Origin: Thiorhodococcus drewsii AZ1
GTDB lineage: Bacteria > Pseudomonadota > Gammaproteobacteria > Chromatiales > Chromatiaceae
Assembly (NCBI RefSeq): GCF_000224065.1
Contig: NZ_AFWT01000013.1
Location: 1 to 64,000, forward strand
DNA length: 64,000 bases
Direction: 5' to 3'
A program made the position numbers and the translations under genes. The notes beneath the pieces are model-generated. The model worked only from the letters and a program-made list of their open reading frames with translations, did not search any database and was not told where the DNA came from. This document shows, piece by piece, positions 43,885 through 52,669 of the stretch (within the stretch, counting starts at the first letter, position 1; each line of letters begins with the position of its first letter).

Positions 43885-44190
43885 TCACCCATCGATCGGC
43901 TGCGCGACCAGCTTCACGCCTAGGGCGTGACACACCCGGTTGATGGTATCGAAACGCGGCTTCGCATCCGCGCGCAGCGCCTTGTAGAGCGCCTCACGCG
44001 CGATCCCGCTCGCCTTGGCGATCTCGGTCATGCCGCGCGCGCGGGCGATGTCGCCGATGGCGGCCGCGAGCAACGCGGGCTCATCCTCCTCCAGCACGAT
44101 GGTCAGATACTCGGCGATGGCCTGGTCGTCCTCCAGATGCTCGGTCATGTCGAACTCGGGCAGATCGGCGATGCGGATCTTCTCGGTCAT
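43885..44190 (-). CDS. HigA-type addiction module antidote protein
   Basis: The 101-residue protein starts MTEKIRIADLPEFDM and has an acidic N-terminal part with DDQAIAEYLTIVLEE, followed by an HTH (IARARGMTEIAKASGIAREALYKAL) that should bind the operator at 44500-44517. This arrangement is that of the probable addiction-module antidote family paired with RelE-like killers. It follows the toxin gene by 3 bp, the toxin-first order typical of HigBA. The pair is inverted between hsdS and hsdR. Confidence 0.88.
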   Translation of the reverse strand: MTEKIRIADLPEFDMTEHLEDDQAIAEYLTIVLEEDEPALLAAAIGDIARARGMTEIAKASGIAREALYKALRADAKPRFDTINRVCHALGVKLVAQPIDG

Positions 44191-44193
44191 GAA

Positions 44194-44490
44194 TCAGTCC
44201 TCCAAGATGGAAGCCAAGGCGATGGCCTTGGCGATATCGGCCTGCTGGGTCGACTTGTCCCCGCCGCCCAGCATCAGGATCAGCACCTCTCCCCGGGGCA
44301 CGTAATACATGCGCCAGCCAGGACCGAAGAATTCGCGCATCTCGAAGACGCCGCCCCCGACCGACTTCACGTCGCCGAGATTGCCAAGGGACGCTTTGCG
44401 TAATCGGGTCGCCAGACGTCGCCGAGTCATGCCGTCTTTGATTCCAGATAGCCAGGCGGCGAATTCCGGGGTTTGCTTGATCGTGAACAT
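44194..44490 (-). CDS. HigB/RelE-type addiction module toxin
   Basis: From the ATG at 44490 (MFTIKQTPEFAAWL) the protein has 98 residues. It shows the killer-protein family pattern: LSGIKDGMTRRRLATRLRKA, GNLGDVKSVGGGVFEMREFFGPGWRMYYV and LILMLGGGDKSTQQADIAKA. Members are thought to be ribosome-dependent mRNA endonucleases. It precedes its antidote and would share one promoter upstream of 44490, overlapped by an 18-bp inverted repeat. Losing the R-M island would leave cells exposed to the toxin, which may help keep the island. Confidence 0.88.
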   Translation of the reverse strand: MFTIKQTPEFAAWLSGIKDGMTRRRLATRLRKASLGNLGDVKSVGGGVFEMREFFGPGWRMYYVPRGEVLILMLGGGDKSTQQADIAKAIALASILED

Positions 44491-44499
44491 GGGGGCAAA

Positions 44500-44517
44500 T
44501 GTAATCGGTCGATTACA
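44500..44517. promoter_or_regulatory. Inverted-repeat operator of the toxin-antitoxin pair
   Basis: TGTAATCG (44500-44507), GT, CGATTACA (44510-44517) is a perfect 8-bp inverted repeat 9 bp before the toxin ATG. That is the expected place for autorepression by the HTH antidote. A half-site-like TAATCG recurs at 44596-44601, overlapping the hsdR -10 box, so the antidote might also touch the hsdR promoter. Confidence 0.6.
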
Positions 44518-44571
44518 GAAACCGCAAGAGTCCCGCATCGGAGAGGATTACGCGGCCGATCGAGGACAAGA

Positions 44572-44599
44572 TTGGGCTCCCACGGAGCTACCCTATAAT
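44572..44599 (+). promoter_or_regulatory. Sigma-70-type promoter of hsdR
   Basis: TTGGGC (44572-44577) and TATAAT (44594-44599) are spaced by 16 bp; the -10 is a perfect consensus. Start of transcription near 44606 would leave about 39 bases before the hsdR ATG, containing GAGGGA as ribosome binding site. hsdR thus has its own promoter, separate from hsdMS. Confidence 0.6.
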
Positions 44600-44644
44600 C
44601 GACCGGAGCACACCAATCGCAGAGCAGACTTCGAGGGAGTCGGT

Positions 44645-47600
44645 ATGTCCGGACACAGGGAACGCGATTTCGAAATCGCCATCGAGGCCGGCCTGACCAG
44701 CGCGGGCGGTTACGAGAAACGCGCGCCGACGGACTACGAGGAATCGCTGGCCCTCTTCCCCGAGGATGTCACCGGCTTTCTGCAGGACAGCCAGCCGGCC
44801 AAATGGGCGGCGCTGGAGGCGCTGCTCGGACCCAAGACGACCTCGACCGTACTGGACAATCTGGCCAAGGAACTGGAGCTCAAGGGCACGCTGCACGTCC
44901 TGCGCCACGGTTTCAAGTGCTACGGCAAGACCTTCCGCATGGCCTACTTCCGGCCGAATACCCGCATGAATCCCGAGGCGGCAGAGCAATACGCCAGGAA
45001 TCGCCTGACCATCACGCGCCAGGTCGGCTTCGCCTCGGTCATGAAAAAAACCGGCGGAGGTCACAAGCGCTGCGTCATCGACTTGACCCTCGCCGTCAAC
45101 GGCATCCCGGTCGTCACCGCCGAGCTCAAGAACCCGTTGACCGGACAGCGCGCCACCGATGCGATCCACCAGTACGCGCAGGAGCGGGACGAGCGGGATC
45201 TCCTGTTCGCCTTCAAGAAGCGCGCCCTGGTCCACTTCGCCGTGGACCCGGACGAGGTCTGGATGACGACCCGGCTCGCTGGCAAGGAGACCCGTTTCCT
45301 GCCCTTCAACCGGGGGCACGATCAGGGCGCCGGGAACCCGCCGGTGGAGGGAAACTGGAAAACCCATTATCTCTGGGACGAGGTGCTGCGGGCCGACAGC
45401 CTGCTGGAGATCCTGCAGCGCTTCATGCACCTGGAGGTCAAGGAGAAACCGGTCAAGACCGACAATGGCGTGCGCACCCTGCGAAAGGAGACCATGATCT
45501 TTCCGCGTTATCACCAGCTCGACGCGGTCCGCCGGCTGGTCGCGCACGCCCAATCCCATGGCGCGGGCCGGAACTATCTGATCCAGCACTCGGCCGGATC
45601 GGGCAAGTCGAACTCCATCGCCTGGCTCGCGCACCGTCTGGCGAGCCTGCACGATGCGCAGGACGAGAAGGTGTTCCACTCCGTCATCGTGGTCACCGAC
45701 CGGCGAGTACTCGATCAGCAGCTGCAGGCGACCATCCATCAGTTCGAGCACAAGACCGGCGTGGTCGAGAAGATCGACGAGGACACCCAGCAGCTCGCCC
45801 GCGCCCTGTCCCAGGGCACGCCCATCGTCATCACCACCATCCAGAAATTCCCCTTCATCTCTCAGGCGCTCTCGACGCTGGAAAAGAACGGCGGCGGCGT
45901 GACGATCGACACGGCGGGCAGGCGCTTCGCCGTCATCGTCGACGAGGCGCACTCGTCCCAGAGCGGCGAGACCGCGACGGCGCTCAAGGGCATGCTGAAC
46001 CAGGACGGAATCGAGGCGGCGATCGCCGCCCAGCTCTCGGGGGAGGAGGACGAGGCGCTGTCCGAGGAGGCCAGGGCCGCCGTGCTGCGCGATGCGCTGC
46101 GACGCGCCCGGCAGCCGAACCTGAGCTTCTTCGCCTTCACGGCCACGCCGAAATTCAAGACCAAGGCCCTGTTCAACGAGCCAGGTCCATCCGGCGCCGC
46201 CCCCTTTCACCTGTACTCCATGCGGCAGGCCATCGAGGAGGGTTTCATCCTGGATGTGCTCCAGAACTACACCACCTACAAGCGCTTCTTCGGCCTGATC
46301 AAACAGATCGAGGACGACCCCGATGTGCCGCGCAAAAAGGCCGCGAAGGCCCTCGCGCGCTACTTGGAACTACACCCAGTCAATATCGAGCAGGTCGTTT
46401 CCGTCATCGTCGAGCACTTCCGGCTCACCGTGATGCACGAGCTCGGCGGCCGGGCCAAGGCCATGGTGGTGACGGGCTCCCGCCTCGCCGCCGTGAGGTA
46501 CAAGCGCGCCTTCGACCGCTACATCGAGGAGCAAGGCTACGGCGGCATTCGCTCGCTGGTAGCCTTCTCGGGCGCGGTCGAGGATCCGGACGACCCCGGT
46601 TCGTCCTACACCGAGGTGGCGATGAACGACGGACTGGCCGAAAGTGAACTGCCGGAGACCTTCGAGCGCGACGACTACCGGGTGCTGCTGGTCGCCGACA
46701 AGTATCAGACCGGCTTCGATCAGCCCCTGTTGCAGACCATGTATGTGGTGAAGCGCCTCGCCGGCGTGCAGGCGGTCCAGACCCTCTCGCGCCTCAACCG
46801 CACTGCGCCAGGCAAGTCGCGCACCTTCGTGCTCGACTTCGCCAACGAGGAGGACGACATCTACCAGGCGTTCAAGCCCTACTATGAGACGACACCCGTG
46901 GGCGAGAACGCCGACCCGCATCGCCTCTCGGAGCTGCAACACCGGCTGCTGGAGTGGGCGATCTTCACGCCGACGGACGTCGATGCCTTCGCCGAGGTCT
47001 GGTACCGCGCCAAGCGCGACCACTCGGCGAAGGATCACAGGCTGATGAATGCCGTGCTCGACGCGGTCGTGGAACGCTTCCAGGAGCATGACGAAGAGGC
47101 GCGCGAGGAGTTTCGCGGCCAGTTGACGGCCTATCGGAACCTCTATGCCTTCCTGTCGCAGATCATCCCCTACCAGGACAGCGACCTCGAACGCCTCTAC
47201 GCCTTCGTGCGCAACCTGTTGGCCAAGCTCCCGCCGCCCGGCGATGGCCAGGGCTTCGTGCTGGACGACGAGGTGGCGCTGCGGTTCTTCCGGCTTCAGC
47301 AGATGACCGAAGGCTCCATCGACCTCTCGCAGGGCGAGCCGTATCCGCTAAAGGGGCCAACGGATGTGGGTACCGGCGGCGTCAGAGACGAGGCGGTCGC
47401 CCTGTCAAGCCTGATCGAGCGCCTCAACGAGCGTTTCGGCACCGACTTCACCGAGGCCGACCAGTTGTTCTTCGACCAGATTCGCGTCTCGGCGGAAATC
47501 GACGAGGATATCGTCGAAGCAGCTCGCGCCAACAACTTCAGCAACTTCGCCGCCTATCTGGATCGGATGCTGGACGAGCTGTTCATCGCGCGTATGGAGG

Positions 47601-47716
47601 GCAACGAGGAGATCTTCTCTCGAGTGATGACGGATGCCGAGTTCCGTTCGGCAGCGCATGAGCACCTGGCACACGAGATCTTCCGCCGCGTGCGGGAGAA
47701 CGACGACGTACATTGA
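44645..47716 (+). CDS. hsdR: Type I restriction endonuclease motor subunit
   Basis: From the ATG at 44645 (MSGHRERDFEIAIE) the protein has 1023 residues. The N-terminal nuclease domain has the PD-(D/E)xK pattern, with the Glu-x-Lys in PVVTAELKNPLTG near residue 160. The SF2 translocase motor follows with Walker A HSAGSGKSNSIAWLA near 318, DEAH in FAVIVDEAHSSQSG, FFAFTATPKFKTKA, and motif VI-like QTLSRLNRTAPGK. The C-terminal helical domain binds the methylase core. With hsdM and hsdS the system is complete. It has its own promoter. Confidence 0.94.
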   Translation: MSGHRERDFEIAIEAGLTSAGGYEKRAPTDYEESLALFPEDVTGFLQDSQPAKWAALEALLGPKTTSTVLDNLAKELELKGTLHVLRHGFKCYGKTFRMAYFRPNTRMNPEAAEQYARNRLTITRQVGFASVMKKTGGGHKRCVIDLTLAVNGIPVVTAELKNPLTGQRATDAIHQYAQERDERDLLFAFKKRALVHFAVDPDEVWMTTRLAGKETRFLPFNRGHDQGAGNPPVEGNWKTHYLWDEVLRADSLLEILQRFMHLEVKEKPVKTDNGVRTLRKETMIFPRYHQLDAVRRLVAHAQSHGAGRNYLIQHSAGSGKSNSIAWLAHRLASLHDAQDEKVFHSVIVVTDRRVLDQQLQATIHQFEHKTGVVEKIDEDTQQLARALSQGTPIVITTIQKFPFISQALSTLEKNGGGVTIDTAGRRFAVIVDEAHSSQSGETATALKGMLNQDGIEAAIAAQLSGEEDEALSEEARAAVLRDALRRARQPNLSFFAFTATPKFKTKALFNEPGPSGAAPFHLYSMRQAIEEGFILDVLQNYTTYKRFFGLIKQIEDDPDVPRKKAAKALARYLELHPVNIEQVVSVIVEHFRLTVMHELGGRAKAMVVTGSRLAAVRYKRAFDRYIEEQGYGGIRSLVAFSGAVEDPDDPGSSYTEVAMNDGLAESELPETFERDDYRVLLVADKYQTGFDQPLLQTMYVVKRLAGVQAVQTLSRLNRTAPGKSRTFVLDFANEEDDIYQAFKPYYETTPVGENADPHRLSELQHRLLEWAIFTPTDVDAFAEVWYRAKRDHSAKDHRLMNAVLDAVVERFQEHDEEAREEFRGQLTAYRNLYAFLSQIIPYQDSDLERLYAFVRNLLAKLPPPGDGQGFVLDDEVALRFFRLQQMTEGSIDLSQGEPYPLKGPTDVGTGGVRDEAVALSSLIERLNERFGTDFTEADQLFFDQIRVSAEIDEDIVEAARANNFSNFAAYLDRMLDELFIARMEGNEEIFSRVMTDAEFRSAAHEHLAHEIFRRVRENDDVH

Positions 47717-47889
47717 CCGATACGCCGTTCCGCTCCACGACGCGATTCGCAGAAGTCGCGTGGGGGTGATAGTTTACGGCGGCACCTTGCCGCTTCGAGC
47801 GGCTCACGCACTCTCAGCCCGATTCCACCGCAGAATGGTGGGGCGATTCGACATTCGCACGACAGACCGCTACAGGAGACACCAGCCTC

Positions 47890-48612
47890 ATGAGACCCTC
47901 TCAACGCCGCCCCGATCAGTTGCGCCAGCTCCGCTTCACCCGTGGCTTCACCCGCCATGCGGAGGGTTCGGTGCTGGTCGAGTTCGGCGACACCCGGGTG
48001 CTCTGCACCGCCAGCATCGAGGCCCGGGTTCCGCCTTTCCTGAAGGGACGGGGCAAGGGCTGGATCACCGCCGAGTACGGCATGCTGCCGCGCGCGACCG
48101 GCGAACGCATGCACCGCGAGGCGGCCAGGGGCAAGCAGGGTGGACGCACGCTGGAGATCCAGCGTCTTATCGGTCGCGCGCTGCGCGCTGCGGTCGATCT
48201 GAGCGCACTCGGCGAGCGCACCATCACCCTCGATTGCGACGTACTCCAGGCCGACGGCGGTACCCGCACCGCCTCCATCACCGGTGCCTGGGTCGCGTTG
48301 CGCGATGCCATCGACCAGTTGCGCGCCAAGGGCGAGCTCGCGGCCGATCCCATCCAGGCCCAGATTGCCGCCGTCTCGGTCGGCATCTTCGAGGGCACGC
48401 CCGTGCTGGATCTGGATTATGCCGAGGACAGCTCGGCCGAGACCGACATGAATCTGGTCATGGACGGCGAGGGGCGATTCATCGAGGTCCAGGGTACCGC
48501 CGAGGGCCAGCCCTTCAGCCGCGCCGAACTGGACGCGCTGCTCGAGATCGGCGCCGCCGGCATCCGCGAGATCCAGACGGCACAGCTGGCCGCACTCGGT
48601 CTCCCGTCCTGA
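47890..48612 (+). CDS. rph: Ribonuclease PH
   Basis: The 240-residue phosphorolytic exoribonuclease trims tRNA 3' ends. It starts [16 protein letters not shown], with [19 protein letters not shown] near residue 28, RSF-type [15 protein letters not shown] near 93, and [19 protein letters not shown] near 117. It begins the housekeeping run after the R-M island; in Pseudomonas rph lies beside yicC, so the island separates former neighbours. Confidence 0.95.
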   Translation: MRPSQRRPDQLRQLRFTRGFTRHAEGSVLVEFGDTRVLCTASIEARVPPFLKGRGKGWITAEYGMLPRATGERMHREAARGKQGGRTLEIQRLIGRALRAAVDLSALGERTITLDCDVLQADGGTRTASITGAWVALRDAIDQLRAKGELAADPIQAQIAAVSVGIFEGTPVLDLDYAEDSSAETDMNLVMDGEGRFIEVQGTAEGQPFSRAELDALLEIGAAGIREIQTAQLAALGLPS

Positions 48613-48639
48613 TCCCGGCCGCCAGCGAGGAGTGACCGC

Positions 48640-49263
48640 ATGAGCCAATCCCATCGGGACGAAACCGTCGTCCTGGCCAGCAACAATGCCGGCAAGGTCC
48701 GCGAGATCGGTCAGCTGCTGGCCGAGGCGCGCATCCGCATCCAGCCACAGGGCGAGCACGGCGTCCCCGAAGTCGAGGAGACCGGACTCACCTTCGTCGA
48801 AAACGCGATCCTCAAGGCACGCAACGCCGCGCGTCACAGCGGCCTGCCGGCCATCGCCGACGACTCGGGGATCGAGGTGGACGCACTCAAGGGCGCTCCC
48901 GGGATCTATTCGGCCCGCTATGCCGGAGCCGGCGCTTCGGACCAAGAGAATCTCCTGAAACTCTTGAAGGACCTCGAAGGCCGTCCCGAGGAGGAACGCA
49001 GCGCACGCTTCCAGTGTCTGCTGGTCTATCTCCGCCATGCCGAGGATCCAACCCCAATCATCTGCCAGGGTACCTGGGAGGGCCGCATCCTGACCGCGCC
49101 CCGGGGCGAGAACGGGTTCGGCTACGATCCCGTCTTCTTCGTTCCGACCCACGGCTGCAGCTCGGCCGAGCTGGATCCGGAGACCAAAAACCGGCTCAGC
49201 CATCGCGGCCAGGCGCTGCGCGCGCTGCAGCGGATCCTCGAAGGCGCCCCGGCGGCCGATTGA
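48640..49263 (+). CDS. rdgB: dITP/XTP (non-canonical purine NTP) pyrophosphatase
   Basis: The 207-residue Ham1-family enzyme cleans the nucleotide pool of dITP and XTP. Motifs: [17 protein letters not shown] near residue 11, [26 protein letters not shown] near 55-80, and [11 protein letters not shown] followed by [13 protein letters not shown]. It is 27 bp downstream of rph and probably co-transcribed. Confidence 0.94.
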   Translation: MSQSHRDETVVLASNNAGKVREIGQLLAEARIRIQPQGEHGVPEVEETGLTFVENAILKARNAARHSGLPAIADDSGIEVDALKGAPGIYSARYAGAGASDQENLLKLLKDLEGRPEEERSARFQCLLVYLRHAEDPTPIICQGTWEGRILTAPRGENGFGYDPVFFVPTHGCSSAELDPETKNRLSHRGQALRALQRILEGAPAAD

Positions 49264-49294
49264 AGCAAGACAGCAAACCAGCAACCGACATCCA

Positions 49295-49990
49295 ATGACG
49301 ATCGACGATATCCCAACCAGACTCGGCCAGGTCCAGGATCGGCTCCGGGCCGCCTGCGAGCGCGCCGGCCGCGCACCCGACAGCGTCGCACTCATCGCTG
49401 TGAGCAAGAAGCAGCCGGCCGAGGCCATCCGCGCCGCCTATCGGGCCGGCCAGCGGGTCTTCGGCGAGAGCTATCTGCAGGAGGCGCTCGATAAGATCAC
49501 GGAGCTGTCCGACCTCGACATCGAATGGCATTTCATCGGCCGCATCCAGTCGAACAAGACGCGCCAGATCGCGAGCCATTTCGACTGGGTCCACGGCCTT
49601 TCCGATCCGGACCACGCCCGCCGACTCAACGACCAGCGCCCACCCGAGGCCCCTCCGCTCGATGTCTGTCTCCAGATCAATCTGAGCGGAGAGGACAGCA
49701 AGTCCGGCATCGCGGCAGAGCAAGCATCCGAGCTGCTCGCAGTCTGCGACTCGCTGCCGCGCTTGCGGGTGCGCGGACTCATGACACTGCCGGCACCCAG
49801 CGACGACGAGGACGCGCAGCGCATCCCCTTCCGCGCGCTGCGCGCACTTCGTGACGCGCTGACCACGGCAGACCGCAGACTGGAGTGTCTTTCGATGGGC
49901 ATGTCGGACGACCTGGAGGCCGCCGTGCTGGAGGGCGCGACCCATGTCCGCATTGGCACGGCAGTGTTCGGCCCACGTCCGTATAATTGA
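49295..49990 (+). CDS. PLP homeostasis protein (YggS/PROSC family)
   Basis: The 231-residue protein is the TIM-barrel PLP-binding protein of the YggS family. The PLP Lys lies in ALIAVSKKQPAEAIRAAY near residue 37, followed by FGESYLQEALDKI, WHFIGRIQSNKTR and LRVRGLMTLP, then the phosphate-binding CLSMGMSDDLEAAV and VRIGTAVFG. It is followed by proC-yggT as in most gammaproteobacteria. The ATG at 49295 lies 31 bp after rdgB. Confidence 0.93.
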   Translation: MTIDDIPTRLGQVQDRLRAACERAGRAPDSVALIAVSKKQPAEAIRAAYRAGQRVFGESYLQEALDKITELSDLDIEWHFIGRIQSNKTRQIASHFDWVHGLSDPDHARRLNDQRPPEAPPLDVCLQINLSGEDSKSGIAAEQASELLAVCDSLPRLRVRGLMTLPAPSDDEDAQRIPFRALRALRDALTTADRRLECLSMGMSDDLEAAVLEGATHVRIGTAVFGPRPYN

Positions 49991-49995
49991 GGCCT

Positions 49996-50019
49996 CGGCG
50001 CCGCATGGGTGCGGTGCCG
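49996..50019. repeat. Strong hairpin between yggS and proC
   Basis: CGGCGCCGCA (49996-50005), TGGG loop, TGCGGTGCCG (50010-50019) pairs over 10 bp with one G-U. It starts right after the yggS stop and ends 31 bp before the proC ATG. No T run follows, so it could stabilise the upstream mRNA end or tune proC rather than terminate. Confidence 0.45.
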
Positions 50020-50050
50020 GTCTTCGCCATATCAGCTATCCGGGGTAGAG

Positions 50051-50881
50051 ATGTCCACAGCCAGGATCGCCTTCATCGGTGGTGGCAACATGGCCACCAG
50101 CCTGATCGCCGGCCTGATCGCCGACGGCTACGCGCCGCAGTCCATCCAAGTATCCGATCCCAATCCAGAGCAACGCAACCGGCTCCAGGCCAGGTTCGGG
50201 ATCCGCACCTTTGCCGACAACCGCGAGGCGCTCGACGCAGCCGAAACGCTGGTGCTCTGCATCAAGCCACAGATGGCCGCAAAGGTCTGCGCCGATATCG
50301 CACCTGTTCTGGCCGACTCGCGTCCCCTGGTGCTGTCGATCATGGCCGGCGTGCCCGAATCGGCCATGCAGCGCTGGTTCGGCACCGAGCTGCCGATCGT
50401 GCGCGCCATGCCCAACACGCCGGCAATGGTCCAGACCGGCGCCATCGGGCTGCATGCCAGTCCCGAAGTCGATGCGGAAGGTCGCAACCGTGCCGAAACC
50501 ATCATGCGTGCGGCCGGTCTGGTGCGCTGGGTCAGCGAAGAATTCAAGATCGACGCCGTCACCGCCATCTCGGGCAGCGGCCCGGCCTATTTTTTCCTGT
50601 TCATGGAGGCGATGGAAGAGGCCGGTGTCTCGCTTGGATTGGATGCCGAGACCGCCCGTCTGCTCACCATCCAAACGGCCCTAGGTGCAGCCAAAATGGC
50701 GATGGAAAGCAATGATCCCCCGTCCAGGCTGCGCGAGCAGGTCACCTCGCCCGGAGGCACGACAGAGCGCGCCCTGTCCGTCTTCAACGAGGCCGATCTG
50801 CACACCCTGGTCGCCAAGGCCGCGACTGCGGCCCGCGATCGCGCCATCGAACTCTCTCGAACCCTGTCGGAGGACACATGA
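50051..50881 (+). CDS. proC: Pyrroline-5-carboxylate reductase
   Basis: From the ATG at 50051 the enzyme has 276 residues and catalyses the last step of proline synthesis. The Rossmann start is IAFIGGGNMATSLIAGL, VLCIKPQMAAKVCADI follows, and the C-terminal dimer domain has AVTAISGSGPAYFFLFMEAM and REQVTSPGGTTERAL. The GTAGAG before the ATG is the ribosome binding site. The stop overlaps the yggT start (ATGA). Confidence 0.95.
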   Translation: MSTARIAFIGGGNMATSLIAGLIADGYAPQSIQVSDPNPEQRNRLQARFGIRTFADNREALDAAETLVLCIKPQMAAKVCADIAPVLADSRPLVLSIMAGVPESAMQRWFGTELPIVRAMPNTPAMVQTGAIGLHASPEVDAEGRNRAETIMRAAGLVRWVSEEFKIDAVTAISGSGPAYFFLFMEAMEEAGVSLGLDAETARLLTIQTALGAAKMAMESNDPPSRLREQVTSPGGTTERALSVFNEADLHTLVAKAATAARDRAIELSRTLSEDT

Positions 50882-51453
50882 CGAACACCTACCTGCTCAA
50901 CCCGGTCGTCTTTCTCGTCCAGACGCTGTTCGGGCTCTATACCGCCGTCGTCGCCATGCGTTTCCTGCTGCAATGGGTGCGGGCGGATTTCTACAACCCC
51001 ATCTCGCAGTTCGTGGTCAAGATCACCTCGCCGGTGCTGCGTCCGCTGCGCCGGATCATTCCCGGCTATGGCGGGCTGGATCTCTCCGCACTGGTGCTCG
51101 TGTGGCTGCTGACCGCCATTGAGCTGGGTCTGCTGACACTGCTCCTGGGACTCGACCGCTCACCGTTCGGCGCCTTCGGTTGGGCCATCCCGAACGTGGT
51201 CGAGCTGTTCATCAATATCTTCCTGTTCGCCGTGCTGATCCGGGTCATCCTGAGCTGGGTCAATCCCGATCCCTACAACCCGGCAGTAGCGCTTTTGGAA
51301 CGCATTACCGACCCGGTGATGCGCCCGGCGCAGCGTCTGATCCAACCCATCGGTGGCATCGACCTTTCACCCATGCTGGTGATGGTCGGACTAGTGCTGC
51401 TCAACATGCTGCTGATCCCGCCGCTGCGCTGGTTGGTGGCGAGCCCCTTCTGA
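50878..51453 (+). CDS. YggT family integral membrane protein
   Basis: The 191-residue protein has two copies of the YggT repeat, each with two to three membrane helices. The pattern NPISQFVVKITSPVLRPLRR followed by IIPGYGGLDLSALV in the first half recurs as ALLERITDPVMRPAQRLIQP with IGGIDLSPMLV in the second. The function is not settled; links to osmotic tolerance and K+ have been suggested. ATGA overlap with proC. Confidence 0.9.
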   Translation: MTNTYLLNPVVFLVQTLFGLYTAVVAMRFLLQWVRADFYNPISQFVVKITSPVLRPLRRIIPGYGGLDLSALVLVWLLTAIELGLLTLLLGLDRSPFGAFGWAIPNVVELFINIFLFAVLIRVILSWVNPDPYNPAVALLERITDPVMRPAQRLIQPIGGIDLSPMLVMVGLVLLNMLLIPPLRWLVASPF

Positions 51454-51463
51454 GCGAGCGGAC

Positions 51464-51754
51464 GTGGGCTGGTATCGCTGGAACGGCGCGGACCTGGAAC
51501 TCTCTCTGAGGGTCCAGCCGCGCGCGCCAAAGGACACCTTCGACGGACCCGACCCAGGCGGCGAGCACTATCGGGTCCGCATCAAGGCCCCCCCGGTGGA
51601 TGGCAAGGGCAACGACGCGCTGCGTCGCTTCGTCGCCAAGTCCTTCGGCGTAGCGCCCTCGCGCATCGAGATCATCGGAGGGGAGCACGCACGCTACAAA
51701 CGGCTGCGGATCCAGGAGCCCAAGAGCTTCCCCATCCCGATCGACCCCGCCTGA
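51464..51754 (+). CDS. DUF167 (YggU) family protein
   Basis: The 96-residue protein starts at GTG 51464 and shows the family core LRVQPRAPKDTF, VRIKAPPVDGKGNDALRRF and VEIIGGE-like IEIIGGEHARYKRLRI. A structure is known for E. coli YggU but no function. It follows yggT by 10 bp, completing the yggS-proC-yggT-yggU run. Confidence 0.9.
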   Translation: MGWYRWNGADLELSLRVQPRAPKDTFDGPDPGGEHYRVRIKAPPVDGKGNDALRRFVAKSFGVAPSRIEIIGGEHARYKRLRIQEPKSFPIPIDPA

Positions 51755-51764
51755 AGCCCTGGCC

Positions 51765-52496
51765 TCAGAACCATCCCGAAGCCAGATCCCAGAGTGCATG
51801 GATGCCGAATCCGATCACGAGCAGACCCGCAGCCTGACGGACCCAAACACGCTCGGCGATCCGAGCAGCGGCACCGGCGAGCAAGGCGATCCCCATCAGA
51901 TTGGGCAATGTCCCGAGCCCGAAGGCCAGCATGACGCCAGCCCCATCGAGCGCGCCGCCCGTCGCCATCGCCGTCATCAGCACGCTGTAGACCAACCCGC
52001 AGGGAATCCAGGCCCAGACGAAGCCGACCGCCAGCGCCTGAGGCAGGGTTCGCACCGGCAGCAGTGGACGCGCGAACGGCTCCAGACGAAGCCAAATGCG
52101 CCCTCCAAAGCGCTCGGCCACCTCCAGCAGACGCCACCAGCCGCCGAGATAGAGACCCAGTAGCACCATCATGAGACCGGCGAAGCCGTAGAGCAGGCGC
52201 TGCCCGATTTGCAGGACGTCGAGCTGAAGCAGCAGGGCTCCCAGCCCACCGAAGAGCGCCCCAACGACCCCGTAGCCGAGAATCCGCCCCAGGTTGTAGA
52301 CGAGCTGATAGGGCAGCATCTGGAGCGGATGACGACGAAGCCGCGCGTCCAGTCCGAGGGTGATCGAGCCCGCCACGCCTCCGCACATCGCCAGACAATG
52401 GACGCCGCCCAGCAGCCCGACCACAAAGGCAGTGAGGTACACTTCGACGGGAGATGAGAACGGCACGGCAGACCTCCTTGGTGAAAGGCGTATCAT
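51765..52496 (-). CDS. Sulfite exporter TauE/SafE-like (DsbD_2-type) membrane protein
   Basis: The 243-residue protein has six or so membrane helices. The N-terminal helix carries FVVGLLGGVHCLAMCGGVAG with the Cys pair and His typical of the UreH/DsbD_2-like branch, and a later helix has FVWAWIPCGLVYSVLM with a third Cys. Proteins of this type occur with cbb3 oxidase maturation or metal/thiol export genes; none are adjacent here. It is convergent with the DUF167 gene, 10 bp away. Its substrate cannot be named. Confidence 0.75.
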   Translation of the reverse strand: MIRLSPRRSAVPFSSPVEVYLTAFVVGLLGGVHCLAMCGGVAGSITLGLDARLRRHPLQMLPYQLVYNLGRILGYGVVGALFGGLGALLLQLDVLQIGQRLLYGFAGLMMVLLGLYLGGWWRLLEVAERFGGRIWLRLEPFARPLLPVRTLPQALAVGFVWAWIPCGLVYSVLMTAMATGGALDGAGVMLAFGLGTLPNLMGIALLAGAAARIAERVWVRQAAGLLVIGFGIHALWDLASGWF

Positions 52497-52509
52497 TTGA
52501 GTGAAGTGT

Positions 52510-52536
52510 CTAGCTGCCAGCCTCCGGCTACCAGCA
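52510..52536. repeat. Possible partial copy of the CAGCCTCC-type intergenic repeat
   Basis: CAGCCTCCGGCTA here resembles CAGCCTCCAGCTA at about 29550 within the palindromic repeat 29535-29582, and both are flanked by CCAGCAG. It lies upstream of the TauE-like gene (minus strand) and pyrE (plus strand). The match is short, so the relation is tentative. Confidence 0.35.
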
Positions 52537-52669
52537 GAAGAGAGACGAACGCTTCGCGCTCGTCTGCCCGATCAGCTCAGTGATCAGCCGCGAGCCGGAA
52601 AGCAGCCCACACTAAGCTGGTAGCTTTTCCCCTGATAACCCCACTTATTCAGCGCAGGACAGACACAGG

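Noticed and set aside
44309-44644. Possible longer start of hsdR
   Set aside because: The extension overlaps the toxin gene and its operator; a good promoter and ribosome binding site support the ATG at 44645.
49982-49987. TATAAT box before proC
   Set aside because: It overlaps the end of yggS and no -35 element lies at 16-18 bp; the genes look like one operon.
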